Of a DNA stretch of 37,945 nucleotides, positions 9,250 through 16,890 are shown in pieces. Position numbers and translations under genes: made by a program. The notes below the pieces were generated by a model. It did no database searches. It saw only the letters and a list, made by a program, of their open reading frames with translations, and was not told the origin of the DNA. Source of the DNA: Erysipelothrix rhusiopathiae (GTDB taxonomy: Bacteria > Bacillota_I > Bacilli_A > Erysipelotrichales > Erysipelotrichaceae); assembly GCA_902772725.1 (NCBI GenBank), contig CACYBS010000271.1, positions 1 through 37,945 of the forward strand. The letters run 5' to 3'. Positions within the stretch are counted from its first letter, which is position 1, and every line of letters starts with the position of its first letter.

Positions 9250-9735
9250 CTATTCCACTACGGATTGTGCCAGAACTTTTTCTGCCTGTTCTTTTTTAAA
9301 TTCAGCGATTTTATCTAAGTATTCCGGGTTACCTAATCCCATCATCTGCACAGCTAAGATGGCAGCATTGCGGGCTCCGGCTTTTCCGATGGCAACAGTT
9401 GCGACAGGTACACCCTGCGGCATCTGAACTGTAGATAATAAAGAATCCATGCCACCTAAAGCGCTTGTTTGAATCGGAATACCGATAACCGGTAACGGAG
9501 TAGAACTTGCCAGAACACCTGCTAAGTGGGCAGCACCTCCGGCAGCAGCTATAATAACTTGAATTCCGCGATCTCTTGCGGATGCAGAAAGAGCAATTAC
9601 TTCATTTGGTGTACGATGAGCACTTAATACTCTTACTTCATAACCAACACCAAAATCATCGAGCTGTTTCATACAGCCTTCCATGCTCGGAAGATCCGAG
9701 CGGGAACCCATAACGATTAATACTTTTGTTTCCAT
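9250..9735 (-). CDS. purE: N5-carboxyaminoimidazole ribonucleotide mutase (PurE, class I)
   Basis: 161 residues. It rearranges N5-CAIR to CAIR, step 6. The substrate-binding GSRSDLPSM (residues 10-18), the catalytic SAHRTP (38-43, His40) and the GGAAHLAGV loop are present, as is the IPIQTSALGGMDSLLS lid. The sequence resembles class I enzymes, which depend on PurK; purK is not in this window. First gene of the purE-L-M-N-H operon, and preceded by a leader with a conditional-looking terminator. Ribosome site AAAGGACG precedes the ATG. Confidence 0.95.
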   Translation of the reverse strand: METKVLIVMGSRSDLPSMEGCMKQLDDFGVGYEVRVLSAHRTPNEVIALSASARDRGIQVIIAAAGGAAHLAGVLASSTPLPVIGIPIQTSALGGMDSLLSTVQMPQGVPVATVAIGKAGARNAAILAVQMMGLGNPEYLDKIAEFKKEQAEKVLAQSVVE

Positions 9736-9755
9736 GTTCTCGTCCTTTCTACACG

Positions 9756-9912
9756 AAAAAAAGCGTACAAAATTGCACGCTTAAAACAGACTATTCACTT
9801 TCAATTTTGTAAATCTTCTTAAGACCATAAGCAAGACCTCCAAAAATCTGCGAAAAACTTCCGCACAGACATTCTAACCGAAACGCCTCTCATTTACAAA
9901 TATTTTTGTATA
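9756..9912 (-). promoter_or_regulatory. purE leader: candidate riboswitch-like transcription attenuator, class unknown
   Basis: All read on the minus strand. A -10-like TATACA (9907-9912) would start the RNA near 9900. The RNA then forms a 9-bp closing stem (9892-9900 with 9806-9814) around a 77-base core with an internal hairpin (TGCGGAA/TTTCGCA). Downstream is an intrinsic terminator (9763-9780) with seven T (9756-9762). The segment 9802-9811, which includes most of the 3' strand of the closing stem, is perfectly complementary over 10 bp to 9766-9775 in the terminator. Closing stem and antiterminator are therefore mutually exclusive, the design of an OFF-type riboswitch. The core lacks the conserved bases of guanine, ZTP, PRPP/ykkC or THF aptamers as I know them. 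Alternative: a small stable RNA. Confidence 0.65.
9819..9893 (-). other. Possible 24-codon leader ORF inside the purE leader
   Basis: An ATG within the closing stem opens a 24-codon frame rich in Arg, Phe and Trp (it contains MSVRKFFADFW) and ends before the antiterminator segment. There is no Shine-Dalgarno sequence, so translation is doubtful, but a leader peptide acting on the attenuator cannot be ruled out. Confidence 0.2.
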
Positions 9913-9973
9913 TTTTTCTTAATAATTTGGGTTAGTTTTTCTGTAATGTAAATCTTTAATATATTTCCCAATC

Positions 9974-10002
9974 AAAAAAACCGTCTTTCAAAACAGGCGG
10001 TT
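9974..10002 (-). terminator. Terminator of the double-glycine peptide gene
   Basis: Arms AACCG and CGGTT with a short inner stem and mismatch (9979-10002), then seven T on the minus strand. Located 20 bases after the peptide stop. Confidence 0.75.
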
Positions 10003-10021
10003 AATCTGAAGATTTCATGAA

Positions 10022-10282
10022 TTACATGTCCAATGCACGGTCAAGCCATACATCGGTCTTTCCTTCCATAGCTTGGTATTGAGAATTGCAGTTATAGCAC
10101 TGGAAATAATAGAACGTTGTCCAGGATGTTTGTTGTCTATCAGTAACTTTACACATTCTACCGCAGCTTGGACATTGTAATTCTGTTGGGTTATGAACAG
10201 GCGCGTCATAATTTTTTATGTCACCACCACTAACTTTATCAAGCTTTTCTTCTGTAAGATTTATTGGTGCCTTTTTTTCCAT
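10022..10282 (-). CDS. Small zinc-ribbon peptide with double-glycine leader
   Basis: 86 residues, not recognised as a named family. Residues 9-20 read LTEEKLDKVSGG, matching the double-glycine leader (L-T-x-E-x-L-x-x-V-x-G-G) cut and exported by C39-peptidase ABC transporters. The mature part would be 66 residues with C37PSC40, C44 and C62YNC65, a likely zinc ribbon or disulfide knuckle, plus many aromatics. Known families with such leaders are class II bacteriocins and export peptides; zinc ribbons are unusual there. No transporter or immunity gene lies nearby. It has its own promoter, AAGGA ribosome site and terminator, so it is a stand-alone unit. Confidence 0.6.
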   Translation of the reverse strand: MEKKAPINLTEEKLDKVSGGDIKNYDAPVHNPTELQCPSCGRMCKVTDRQQTSWTTFYYFQCYNCNSQYQAMEGKTDVWLDRALDM

Positions 10283-10384
10283 TTTATTTTCCTTCCGAAA
10301 ACTTATTTTGTCCTTTCGATAATTCTACAGAGTATATTTCTAATCATCTTTAATTTACAGATTTCCTCTGTACAAGAACAATTT

Positions 10385-10413
10385 AAAATATCTTTGCCGG
10401 TTTTTCAAGTCAA
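10385..10413 (-). promoter_or_regulatory. Promoter of the double-glycine peptide gene
   Basis: Minus strand TTGACT (10408-10413), 17-bp spacer, TATTTT (10385-10390). It leaves a leader of roughly 95 bases containing ACAGA-N5-TCTGT and a wider TACAGAG...CTCTGTA inverted repeat, which may be a hairpin or an operator. Confidence 0.5.
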
Positions 10414-10466
10414 CAATATCGCCGGATATAATTTTTAGTATCTTTGATTGTACAAAACCACAAAGG

Positions 10467-10489
10467 AGCTGACATATATCCTGTCAGCT
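10467..10489 (-). terminator. Weak hairpin after the SPFH operon
   Basis: Perfect 8-bp stem AGCTGACA/TGTCAGCT with a 7-base loop directly after the last gene. On the minus strand it is followed by CCTTTGTGG rather than a clean T run, so termination may be inefficient. The rest of 10283-10466 holds only the peptide promoter. Confidence 0.45.
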
Positions 10490-10496
10490 TCTTATC

Positions 10497-10838
10497 TTAC
10501 TTATCTCTTAATAATAAATAACTTCCTTTAATGACAAAGTCTTCCGGTTTTAATTTTACTTCTTCAATCAAAAATTGATGAATCTGCTTAGCGTTGAGTC
10601 CGCTCCATCCCATGATAGATACATTTGAAGAGGACCTGAATAAACCGATCTTATTCATAAGTGGTAGACACTTTTCCTTGATGGATACATCGTTAAACCA
10701 TATGAGAACGGCACAGTTAATATTGTAGACGATGTTTTTCCAATCGTGTCCATATTCAGCTGCTTTGGCGCTGTTTTCCTTATTTAGAGATCGTATAACT
10801 TCCAAACCTTCTTTAAAGGTCTTTTTTTCATCTTTCAT
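10497..10838 (-). CDS. Hypothetical protein, last gene of the SPFH/NfeD operon
   Basis: 113 residues, not recognised. It begins with a lysine-rich helix (KDEKKTFKEGLEVIRSLNKEN), has a hydrophobic middle (NIVYNINCAVLIWFND) and ends in LKPEDFVIKGSYLLLRDK. No signal peptide or clear membrane helix is seen, so it is probably cytoplasmic. It starts 3 bases after the SPFH stop codon, with its AAAGAG ribosome site formed by the end of that gene, so it is coupled to it. Confidence 0.6.
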   Translation of the reverse strand: MKDEKKTFKEGLEVIRSLNKENSAKAAEYGHDWKNIVYNINCAVLIWFNDVSIKEKCLPLMNKIGLFRSSSNVSIMGWSGLNAKQIHQFLIEEVKLKPEDFVIKGSYLLLRDK

Positions 10839-10841
10839 AAA

Positions 10842-11765
10842 TTACTCTTTAGGAGTATCTGTATTAACGATCTCCTTTGCGCTTGTCAAAATGCTGGCGA
10901 TATTTTGAAGTTCAGCCGGTACGACAATCTTAGTTGCCTTGCCCTCTGCCATTTCAGAGTATGTCTTTAACGACTGCAAAGCCAGATATTCTTTTGTCGG
11001 GTTGGCATTTTTGATCATTTCAATACCGCGGGCCTGAGCTTCGTAGATTCTTTCCATCGCCTGGGCTTTACCTTCGGCTTCCGCAATCATGGCAGCCTTT
11101 CTGGCATCGGCTCTTAAGATAGCGGATTCCTTTTCACCTTCCGCCGTTAAGATAGCACTGCGCTTTTCACCCTCAGCCTTTAAGATGGACTCACGTCTTT
11201 CACGTTCTGCACGCATCTGTTTTTCCATGGCCTGCTGAATATCGCGCGGTGGGATAATATTCTTAACTTCCACACGGTTTACTTTAATACCCCATGGGTC
11301 GGTAGCTTCATCTAAGATGGCACGCATCTTTGTGTTGATGATATCACGGGATGTTAAGGTTTCATCCAACTCCAAATCACCAATGATATTACGTAATGTA
11401 GTGGCTGTTAAATTTTCAATGGCGGTGATCGGTCCAACTACACCATAGGTATATAATTTAGGATCGGTAATCTGAAAATATACAACCGTATCAATCTGCA
11501 TGGTTACATTATCCTTGGTGATAACCGGCTGCGGTTCAAAGTCCTTTACGATTTCCTTTAAGGTTACCTTGTTGGCAACTCGATCAAAGAACGGTAACAT
11601 GAAATGTACACCGGTGTTCCAGGTAGTATAGTAAGCACCTAAGCGTTCTACAACATAGGCATTAGCCTGTGGTACAACACGCACCACATTCATTAAAATC
11701 AAAACTCCCGCAAATACAATTAATAACGGAATCAAAATTGATGCGATAACATTTAATGCACTCAT
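10842..11765 (-). CDS. SPFH/band-7 membrane protein (stomatin/QmcA-like)
   Basis: 307 residues. One N-terminal membrane helix (about 5-30) is followed by the SPFH domain (NAYVVERLGAYYTTWNTGVHFMLPFFDRV; DPWGIKVNRVEVKNIIPP) and a long charged coiled coil built of repeated ILxAEGEKxxAIL units (about 185-245). SPFH proteins form large membrane-bound rings or scaffolds linked to protein quality control and membrane microdomains. The next gene upstream encodes an NfeD protein, the typical partner, 4 bases away. Internal near-repeats in the coiled coil could recombine. Confidence 0.93.
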   Translation of the reverse strand: MSALNVIASILIPLLIVFAGVLILMNVVRVVPQANAYVVERLGAYYTTWNTGVHFMLPFFDRVANKVTLKEIVKDFEPQPVITKDNVTMQIDTVVYFQITDPKLYTYGVVGPITAIENLTATTLRNIIGDLELDETLTSRDIINTKMRAILDEATDPWGIKVNRVEVKNIIPPRDIQQAMEKQMRAERERRESILKAEGEKRSAILTAEGEKESAILRADARKAAMIAEAEGKAQAMERIYEAQARGIEMIKNANPTKEYLALQSLKTYSEMAEGKATKIVVPAELQNIASILTSAKEIVNTDTPKE

Positions 11766-11769
11766 TTTT

Positions 11770-12198
11770 TTAAACCTCTATTTCTTTTACAATTAATTTG
11801 GCCCCTTCTATTGCCATAATTTTTACTTTTTTTCCGGCTTCTACCGGTTTTCCATTCAATTCCACAGCTGACCATACGGCGTTTCTTACTTTTAATTCTC
11901 CCCATTTATCCTGGGTAATCGGCTTTGTGATGGTAGCTGTTTCCCCAATAAGGCGGTCGCTGTTGGTAGGTATGATATTTCCTCTTAAATAATCCACAGC
12001 CTTCGGTCGGGCTATGATTAAACAGATACCCGATACGCCTAAAAACAACCAGATTTGCGGCCAGAGCGTCAATCCACATTTCGCTGCGATCCAGGCACAG
12101 GCTGAACCAACCGCAAACCAGATACTAACCAGAGCGGACGGTGTCAACACTTCTATGATCACTGCCGCGATTAATACAAATATCCATATCGTAGTCAT
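11770..12198 (-). CDS. NfeD-family membrane protein with OB-fold
   Basis: 142 residues. Hydrophobic segments at about 3-24 and 27-65 are followed by a soluble OB-fold domain (about 80-142: GETATITKPITQDKWGELKVRNAVWSAV). This is the short NfeD type without the serine protease domain. NfeD proteins accompany SPFH proteins and probably regulate their assembly. It is sandwiched in a tight operon between an unknown 124-residue protein and the SPFH gene. Confidence 0.9.
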   Translation of the reverse strand: MTTIWIFVLIAAVIIEVLTPSALVSIWFAVGSACAWIAAKCGLTLWPQIWLFLGVSGICLIIARPKAVDYLRGNIIPTNSDRLIGETATITKPITQDKWGELKVRNAVWSAVELNGKPVEAGKKVKIMAIEGAKLIVKEIEV

Positions 12199-12201
12199 AA
12201 A

Positions 12202-12576
12202 CTAATCCTCATTTACCAGATCCGTTAAATCAATCTCCATGATGTCTTCTTTATCGTTATATTCTGCGTATACTTTCTGTCCTGTCAAAATACAGCCTAA
12301 AGTATCTTCTATGGTCTGCATCATCCTTTTATTGGTAATACGGCCATATCCTTTTCCGATTGAAATTTTCTGGAGCCGGTCCATCGATACAAGATTCATA
12401 TCAATATCCCTTTTTTGAATCGGTTTAATGGCAAGCTTCTGCTGGGTGGCATCCAGTCCAATCATGACCCAGCGCACATCTTTGAAGTAAGAGGATGCCG
12501 GACTGTTTAGTGTCATGTTTGTGGCATTCAATGTCACCGTCATCTGATATGAATTTCCTGCAAGCCATTCATACAT
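12202..12576 (-). CDS. Hypothetical protein, first gene of the SPFH/NfeD operon
   Basis: 124 residues, not recognised. The sequence looks like a small beta-rich cytoplasmic domain (QMTVTLNATNMTLNSPAS...VRWVMIGLDATQQKLAIKPIQ) followed by an Arg/Lys patch (GKGYGRITNKRMM) and an acidic tail. The wording recalls nucleotide- or ligand-binding small domains but gives no family. It ends 3 bases before nfeD. A strong AAAGGAGG ribosome site and a promoter precede it, so it leads the operon. Confidence 0.65.
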   Translation of the reverse strand: MYEWLAGNSYQMTVTLNATNMTLNSPASSYFKDVRWVMIGLDATQQKLAIKPIQKRDIDMNLVSMDRLQKISIGKGYGRITNKRMMQTIEDTLGCILTGQKVYAEYNDKEDIMEIDLTDLVNED

Positions 12577-12597
12577 GATCTGACCTCCTTTGTCTGC

Positions 12598-12626
12598 ATT
12601 TTATTATTTTTCTTATTTTTTTGCAA
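12598..12626 (-). promoter_or_regulatory. Promoter of the SPFH/NfeD operon
   Basis: Minus strand TTGCAA (12621-12626), 17-bp spacer, TAAAAT (12598-12603), about 20 bases before the first ribosome site. Confidence 0.6.
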
Positions 12627-12759
12627 GAAATTTATTATTCTGTTCTTTCACATTTTTTACCGGACTTATAGCGGACATATTTTCAATGTGATTAACACAA
12701 ATAAAGCCTTAAAACAGATGTATGGAATCGGAAGTAGTATAATAAACTAGAGGGATTTT

Positions 12760-13506
12760 ATGAAGGACAAAAACGATTTGAAAAAAGAAGATTCTAAATA
12801 TACAAAGGATTATACAAATGAACATATTCGTAAACAGATTGAAGAAAACAGTACTATGTTTGGATTTGTTATCGGGTTATTGGCAATGGGCTTTTCGTTA
12901 ATTTTATTGAGCTTCATCCGTGCCTTTATAGATATATATCCTAACGTATCTGTATATCGCCTATTATCGGAAGTGTTGGACAATCATGTTGTGGGGATAG
13001 CGTTCGGAGTTCCACTCATTGTGTTTGCGTGTGTAGGAATCAATGAAGATGGCACACTCAATATGATCAAGCACATTCACCCTGCCTGCAGTTCTAAGAG
13101 ATATCACGCAAAAGAGATTGATGAAATGGCAAATGATCCGGAAACAATCTGGGTAAAGGAGGCCAAAGTCTTTGTCACACCAAAAACTTTTATTGGTATC
13201 AACAAAGGAATAACCGTAGTGAATTATGAAGATATTGCCGGCATCATCCTGAAAGTAAAACATCACAGAAAAAAAACCACTAGGGGTTCTAACCGCGGCC
13301 GAATGAACGTTAGAAGAGCTCTCTATTATGCCTTAACCGATCGCTATAAAGAATGGGATACTTCCTATTTTATTATCAAGACAAAGAAACACAGAAAACT
13401 TTTATTAACGGAAGTGGCTGATGAGACAGTTGCCAATCGTCTGATACAGATGATTAGTGAAAAATGTCCGGATGTTGAATTACCCAAAAATCTAAACTCA
13501 AATTGA
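12760..13506 (+). CDS. Membrane protein of unknown function with cytoplasmic C-terminal domain
   Basis: 248 residues. A charged N-terminus (about 1-33) is followed by two membrane helices (about 34-56 and 73-94), then a soluble domain of some 150 residues with basic patches (KHHRKKTTRGSNRGRMNVRRALYY). The pattern of strands VFVTPKTFIGINKGITVVNYEDIAGIIL and YFIIKTKKHRKLLLTE resembles a bacterial PH-like fold, but this is only an impression. It has a GAGGG ribosome site and a TATAAT -10 (12737-12742). It is transcribed away from the SPFH operon and converges on rsmI. Confidence 0.75.
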   Translation: MKDKNDLKKEDSKYTKDYTNEHIRKQIEENSTMFGFVIGLLAMGFSLILLSFIRAFIDIYPNVSVYRLLSEVLDNHVVGIAFGVPLIVFACVGINEDGTLNMIKHIHPACSSKRYHAKEIDEMANDPETIWVKEAKVFVTPKTFIGINKGITVVNYEDIAGIILKVKHHRKKTTRGSNRGRMNVRRALYYALTDRYKEWDTSYFIIKTKKHRKLLLTEVADETVANRLIQMISEKCPDVELPKNLNSN

Positions 13507-13518
13507 TACCGCAATATA

Positions 13519-13543
13519 CAAAAAAACAGGGCTATTTGCCCTG
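13519..13543 (-). terminator. Terminator of the tmk-holB-ricT-rsmI operon
   Basis: Stem CAGGGC/GCCCTG (13527-13532 with 13538-13543) and a T run on the minus strand. The stem overlaps the last codons and stop of rsmI. Confidence 0.85.
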
Positions 13544-14383
13544 CTTATGGTAATATTCATATAATTCGTTTTTGGATAAGTCAAAATCCTTTGCGGCTTG
13601 AGCAATCGCAGCCTTGGTTTTCATACCGGCTTTGATATACTCATCTACCTTTTGAATACCGTCATCCAGTGTATAATTCTTTTCCGATTCGGTATTGCCC
13701 TCTACTACGACAACCATTTCACCTTTTAAAGTATCGGCAATGGAAATGACTTCCGACACCGTTCCGCGGATATATTCTTCATGAACCTTAGTCAGTTCTC
13801 TGGCAAGGCAGATATTTCTATCGCCTAAGACTTCTACTACATCCTTTAACATCGCCTCAATTCGATGCGGTGCTTCATAAAAAATCATAGTATATGGAAA
13901 AGATTTTAAATCTTCCAACTCTTTTTTTCGCTTAGAACTTTTGGCATCCAGAAAGCCATAGAACAAATAATGGCGACAGGACAAACCACTTGCGACCAGC
14001 GCATTGGTTGCCGCATTGGCTCCCGATACCGAAATTACAGGAATATCTTTTTCAATCACCGCTTTGACAAGCGACTGTCCCGGGTCGGATATTAAAGGAT
14101 ATCCGGCATCCGATACCACCGCCACCGTTTTTCCGCTTTCCAATTCGTTCAGAATTTGAGAGATACTGGTATTCTGGTTATGTTCATGGTGGGATATCAA
14201 GGGTTTCTTGATTCCATAAGCCATTAAGAGTTTTCCGGAATTACGGGTATCTTCGGCAGCGATCACATCGGCTTCTTTTAATACCTCTAAAGCCCGTGGT
14301 GTCATCTCCTGAAGATTACCGATCGGTGTGGGAACCAGATATAATTTTGGTTCGCTTGTCTCAAAGCTTTTCTTTCGGTGCAT
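13532..14383 (-). CDS. rsmI: 16S rRNA C1402 2'-O-ribose methyltransferase
   Basis: 283 residues from the chosen ATG. SAM-dependent tetrapyrrole-methylase-fold enzyme acting on 16S rRNA position C1402. Signatures are LYLVPTPIGNLQEMTPRAL, the IAAEDTRNSGKLL loop, VVSDAGYPLISDPG and IFYEAPHRIEAML. A longer in-frame version starting at 14473 would add 30 residues, but the methyltransferase normally begins shortly before LYLVPTPIGN and the internal ATG at 14383 has an AAGGA site 8 bases upstream. The gene overlaps the end of ricT by 23 bases. Confidence 0.92.
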   Translation of the reverse strand: MHRKKSFETSEPKLYLVPTPIGNLQEMTPRALEVLKEADVIAAEDTRNSGKLLMAYGIKKPLISHHEHNQNTSISQILNELESGKTVAVVSDAGYPLISDPGQSLVKAVIEKDIPVISVSGANAATNALVASGLSCRHYLFYGFLDAKSSKRKKELEDLKSFPYTMIFYEAPHRIEAMLKDVVEVLGDRNICLARELTKVHEEYIRGTVSEVISIADTLKGEMVVVVEGNTESEKNYTLDDGIQKVDEYIKAGMKTKAAIAQAAKDFDLSKNELYEYYHKQGK

Positions 14384-15227
14384 CGCCAAAGTCCTTATCC
14401 GGCCATAATTCTTTAAAGGATACAAAACGAACTTCTTCCTTATTTTCAATCTTTGCCTGTTTTTGAAGAACATTCATGCTGGTAATACGATAGCGGTTGC
14501 CTTCAAAAGTGACCGAAGAATTGATTTTCGGAAGATCCTTTCTAAGTAAAGTATATAAATCATTTTCAAAGCGTAAGCAGCACATCAGCTTACCGCACTG
14601 TCCTGACAATTTCTGAATATTTAAAGCTAACAGCTGGTTCTTTGCCATGTTGATAGAAACCGTATCAAAATCTGTCATAAATCTTGAACAGCATGTCTCC
14701 ATACCACAGATTCCTAAACCGCCGACCATCTTAGCCTTGTTTCGCGGTCCTACCTGTCTGAGTTCAATACGACAATGCAGACGGCTTGCCAAATCTTTAA
14801 GCAGCTGTCTGAAATCGACACGTTCATCCGATACATAGGTAAAGATGACTTTAGATCGATCTAATGTATATTCACTGCTGATCAAATGCATATCGAGTTC
14901 TAAGGCATCAATACATTCATGGCAGATTTTAGCTGCCTCAACTGCTTTTTCGACATTTTCTTCTTTTTGAATCAAATCATATTTTGTGGCAAGACGGATA
15001 ACCGGTTTACACTCTCCGCGTACTTTCTTTTTATCAAAAGGTACAGTCGGTGCACATACTTTTCCGATTTCTTTACCGCGAATCGTTTCCACAACGACAT
15101 AATCATTTACTTTATATTTAATATTCGAGCCGAAGGTATAGGCTTTTTTGGATTCTTCAAACTGAATATAAACGATATTCTTATAGGAACGGACAGTTTC
15201 TTCAATTTTTTCGTTTTCTTGACTCAT
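14361..15227 (-). CDS. ricT: PSP1-domain protein, RicT/YaaT homologue
   Basis: 288 residues. In Bacillus RicT works with RicA and RicF in a complex that binds iron-sulfur clusters and promotes RNase Y-dependent mRNA processing. The PSP1 core (about 60-150) is followed by a cysteine-rich run, GLGICGMETCCSRF and GQCGKLMCCLRFE, which supplies the conserved cluster ligands. The start overlaps the holB stop by four bases (ATGA). The order tmk-holB-ricT-rsmI is that of Bacillus, without yabA and the GIY-YIG gene between ricT and rsmI. Confidence 0.9.
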   Translation of the reverse strand: MSQENEKIEETVRSYKNIVYIQFEESKKAYTFGSNIKYKVNDYVVVETIRGKEIGKVCAPTVPFDKKKVRGECKPVIRLATKYDLIQKEENVEKAVEAAKICHECIDALELDMHLISSEYTLDRSKVIFTYVSDERVDFRQLLKDLASRLHCRIELRQVGPRNKAKMVGGLGICGMETCCSRFMTDFDTVSINMAKNQLLALNIQKLSGQCGKLMCCLRFENDLYTLLRKDLPKINSSVTFEGNRYRITSMNVLQKQAKIENKEEVRFVSFKELWPDKDFGDAPKEKL

Positions 15228-16210
15228 TCCTTCACTTCCCTTCTTATCTGATTATATATTTTATCTAAAAATAATGCCAAATCAATTGGTCTGCGGAGTA
15301 AATCCAGTGATTCCACCAATATATTCAACAATTTTGCCTTATTTTCAAGATCGATTGTTTCACTTTCTTTGACGATATATAGAACCCATTGTAGCCACCA
15401 GGTTACATACTGTTTCTGCATAAGTGCGCTTTTTGGCACAAAGACTTCTGTCTGCATCGTATAGATGGCCTGCATATCGGCATTACTTTCCATAAAAGAT
15501 TCTGCAGCCTGATGGATATCTTCAAATTCTTCCTGGCCTAATACTTCACAAGCCTCATCATAGGTATATCCCGATTTTACTAACATATCGGCGGTTTGCG
15601 GATCGGTGATCTCTTCTAACCTGCGGATCAAGGTCGTTCGATGTGCCGGTCGAAACTGGATCCATTGACAGCGGGATTGAATGGTTGGAAGTACAGCGGA
15701 TTTTTCTTCCGCAATCAAAATTCCATAAATCCCCGGCTGCGGTTCTTCCAGAAACTTCAACAAAGAATTGGAAGCATCCGGTGTTGCCTGATCATAGTCT
15801 TCCAGAATATATACTCTGTTTCCTGCCACCTCAATACTGGTGTTTTCAAAAAAGTTTTGAAGATCCACAATATCCTGTTTGCGGATACGTTTTTGAATCT
15901 CGGTCTTTTTATTCTTTGGATTGAAAGGATCCACTTTTTCTATTTTGGCCCCTACTTTTTCAACTCTGAAATAATCCAAAGATTCCTTTTTCTCCATCCT
16001 TTTACAGGAAGGACATTCCTGACAGGCAAAGCCATCTTCATCCGGATGTTCACACACTAAGCTTTGCGCAAACAATAAAGCCACCTGTGATTTAGGACTT
16101 CCTTTTGATCCTGTAAATAAATAGGCATGGGCAAGATGATTTCCTTTTAGAGCATTGGATAAGGTTTGATAGACAACAGGCTGTTCTGTTTTGAACTCTT
16201 CCTTATTCAT
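15224..16210 (-). CDS. holB: DNA polymerase III delta' subunit
   Basis: 328 residues. Clamp-loader subunit. The N-terminal AAA fold has a degenerate Walker A (GSKGSPKSQ, lacking the GKT/S), consistent with an ATPase-dead delta'. A zinc module follows (C-x-n-C-x2-C-x2-C in CEHPDEDGFACQECPSCKRM), then YILEDYDQATPDASNSLLKFLEEP and the SRC motif IQSRCQWIQF. It overlaps tmk by 8 bases and ricT by 4. The catalytic partner DnaX is encoded at 33592-35364. Confidence 0.92.
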   Translation of the reverse strand: MNKEEFKTEQPVVYQTLSNALKGNHLAHAYLFTGSKGSPKSQVALLFAQSLVCEHPDEDGFACQECPSCKRMEKKESLDYFRVEKVGAKIEKVDPFNPKNKKTEIQKRIRKQDIVDLQNFFENTSIEVAGNRVYILEDYDQATPDASNSLLKFLEEPQPGIYGILIAEEKSAVLPTIQSRCQWIQFRPAHRTTLIRRLEEITDPQTADMLVKSGYTYDEACEVLGQEEFEDIHQAAESFMESNADMQAIYTMQTEVFVPKSALMQKQYVTWWLQWVLYIVKESETIDLENKAKLLNILVESLDLLRRPIDLALFLDKIYNQIRREVKE

Positions 16211-16829
16211 AGATTACCTTTTCTATTTCCTTCCACACAGCTTCGGTTACGGTTTCAACATCCTCTTCTGCAGAAATGACGGCAATACGCTCAGGATACA
16301 TGGAATTCACCAGATCATATCCTTCTCTTACACGGATATGGAAGGAATCCGCTTCGCTATCCATGCGGTCCTTTTCTCCTCTGCTGTTCATCCGCTTCTT
16401 ACCGGTTTCCGTAGAGACAGATAAAAAGATGGTTTTCTTGGGAAGCATGCCTCCGGTTGCGAATTGGTTGATATCCCAAACTTCTTTGATTCCTAAGCCT
16501 CTGGCATACCCTTGATATGCCAGGCTGGAATCGATAAAGCGGTCACATAAGACAATCTTGCCTTCAGCTAATGCCGGTTTGATGATTTCTTCTAAATGTT
16601 GGCGGCGGCTTGCTGCATATAAAAGAGCTTCCGTGCCGGCATCCATACCGGTATTTTCTTTATCCAGTAAAATATCTCGGATTTTTTCCGCGATTTTTGA
16701 GCCTCCCGGTTCTCTGGATAAAAGAACGGTTTCACCGCGTTCTTCTAATCTTCTTTTTATATTTTCACAGATGGTGGTTTTACCACTGCCATCATTGCCT
16801 TCAAATGAAATAAATACACCTTTTTTCAT
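16203..16829 (-). CDS. tmk: Thymidylate kinase
   Basis: 208 residues. Phosphorylates dTMP to dTDP. P-loop FEGNDGSGKTT (residues 9-19), the DRFIDSSLAYQG motif, and the lid helix with RGEKDRMD are visible. First gene of the tmk-holB-ricT-rsmI operon. GGAG ribosome site 7 bases before the ATG, and an extended -10 upstream. Confidence 0.96.
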   Translation of the reverse strand: MKKGVFISFEGNDGSGKTTICENIKRRLEERGETVLLSREPGGSKIAEKIRDILLDKENTGMDAGTEALLYAASRRQHLEEIIKPALAEGKIVLCDRFIDSSLAYQGYARGLGIKEVWDINQFATGGMLPKKTIFLSVSTETGKKRMNSRGEKDRMDSEADSFHIRVREGYDLVNSMYPERIAVISAEEDVETVTEAVWKEIEKVIYE

Positions 16830-16850
16830 ATCTATTCTCCAATCTCATGC

Positions 16851-16859
16851 ATTATAGCA
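16851..16859 (-). promoter_or_regulatory. Extended -10 promoter of the tmk operon
   Basis: Minus strand TGCTATAAT, a consensus extended -10 element, 22 bases before the tmk ATG. The shared 61-base intergenic region must also drive the divergent SRAP gene. Confidence 0.65.
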
Positions 16860-16890
16860 CGAATCTATTTTTTTATGTTAAGCTAATGGT

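Noticed and set aside
9763-9900. Guanine, ZTP, PRPP or THF riboswitch before purE
   Set aside because: The conserved cores of these classes, as I know them, are not visible in the 77-base core. A covariance search would be needed to exclude distant variants.
10015-10209. Second small ORF overlapping the zinc-ribbon peptide
   Set aside because: Out of frame with the gene that has leader motif, promoter and ribosome site; no features of its own.
11041-11230. Tandem DNA repeat inside the SPFH gene
   Set aside because: The similarity comes from repeated AEGEK coiled-coil units that are normal in this family.
14384-14473. Longer N-terminus of RsmI
   Set aside because: The extension lies within ricT; ATG at 14383 has a ribosome site and gives the usual length.
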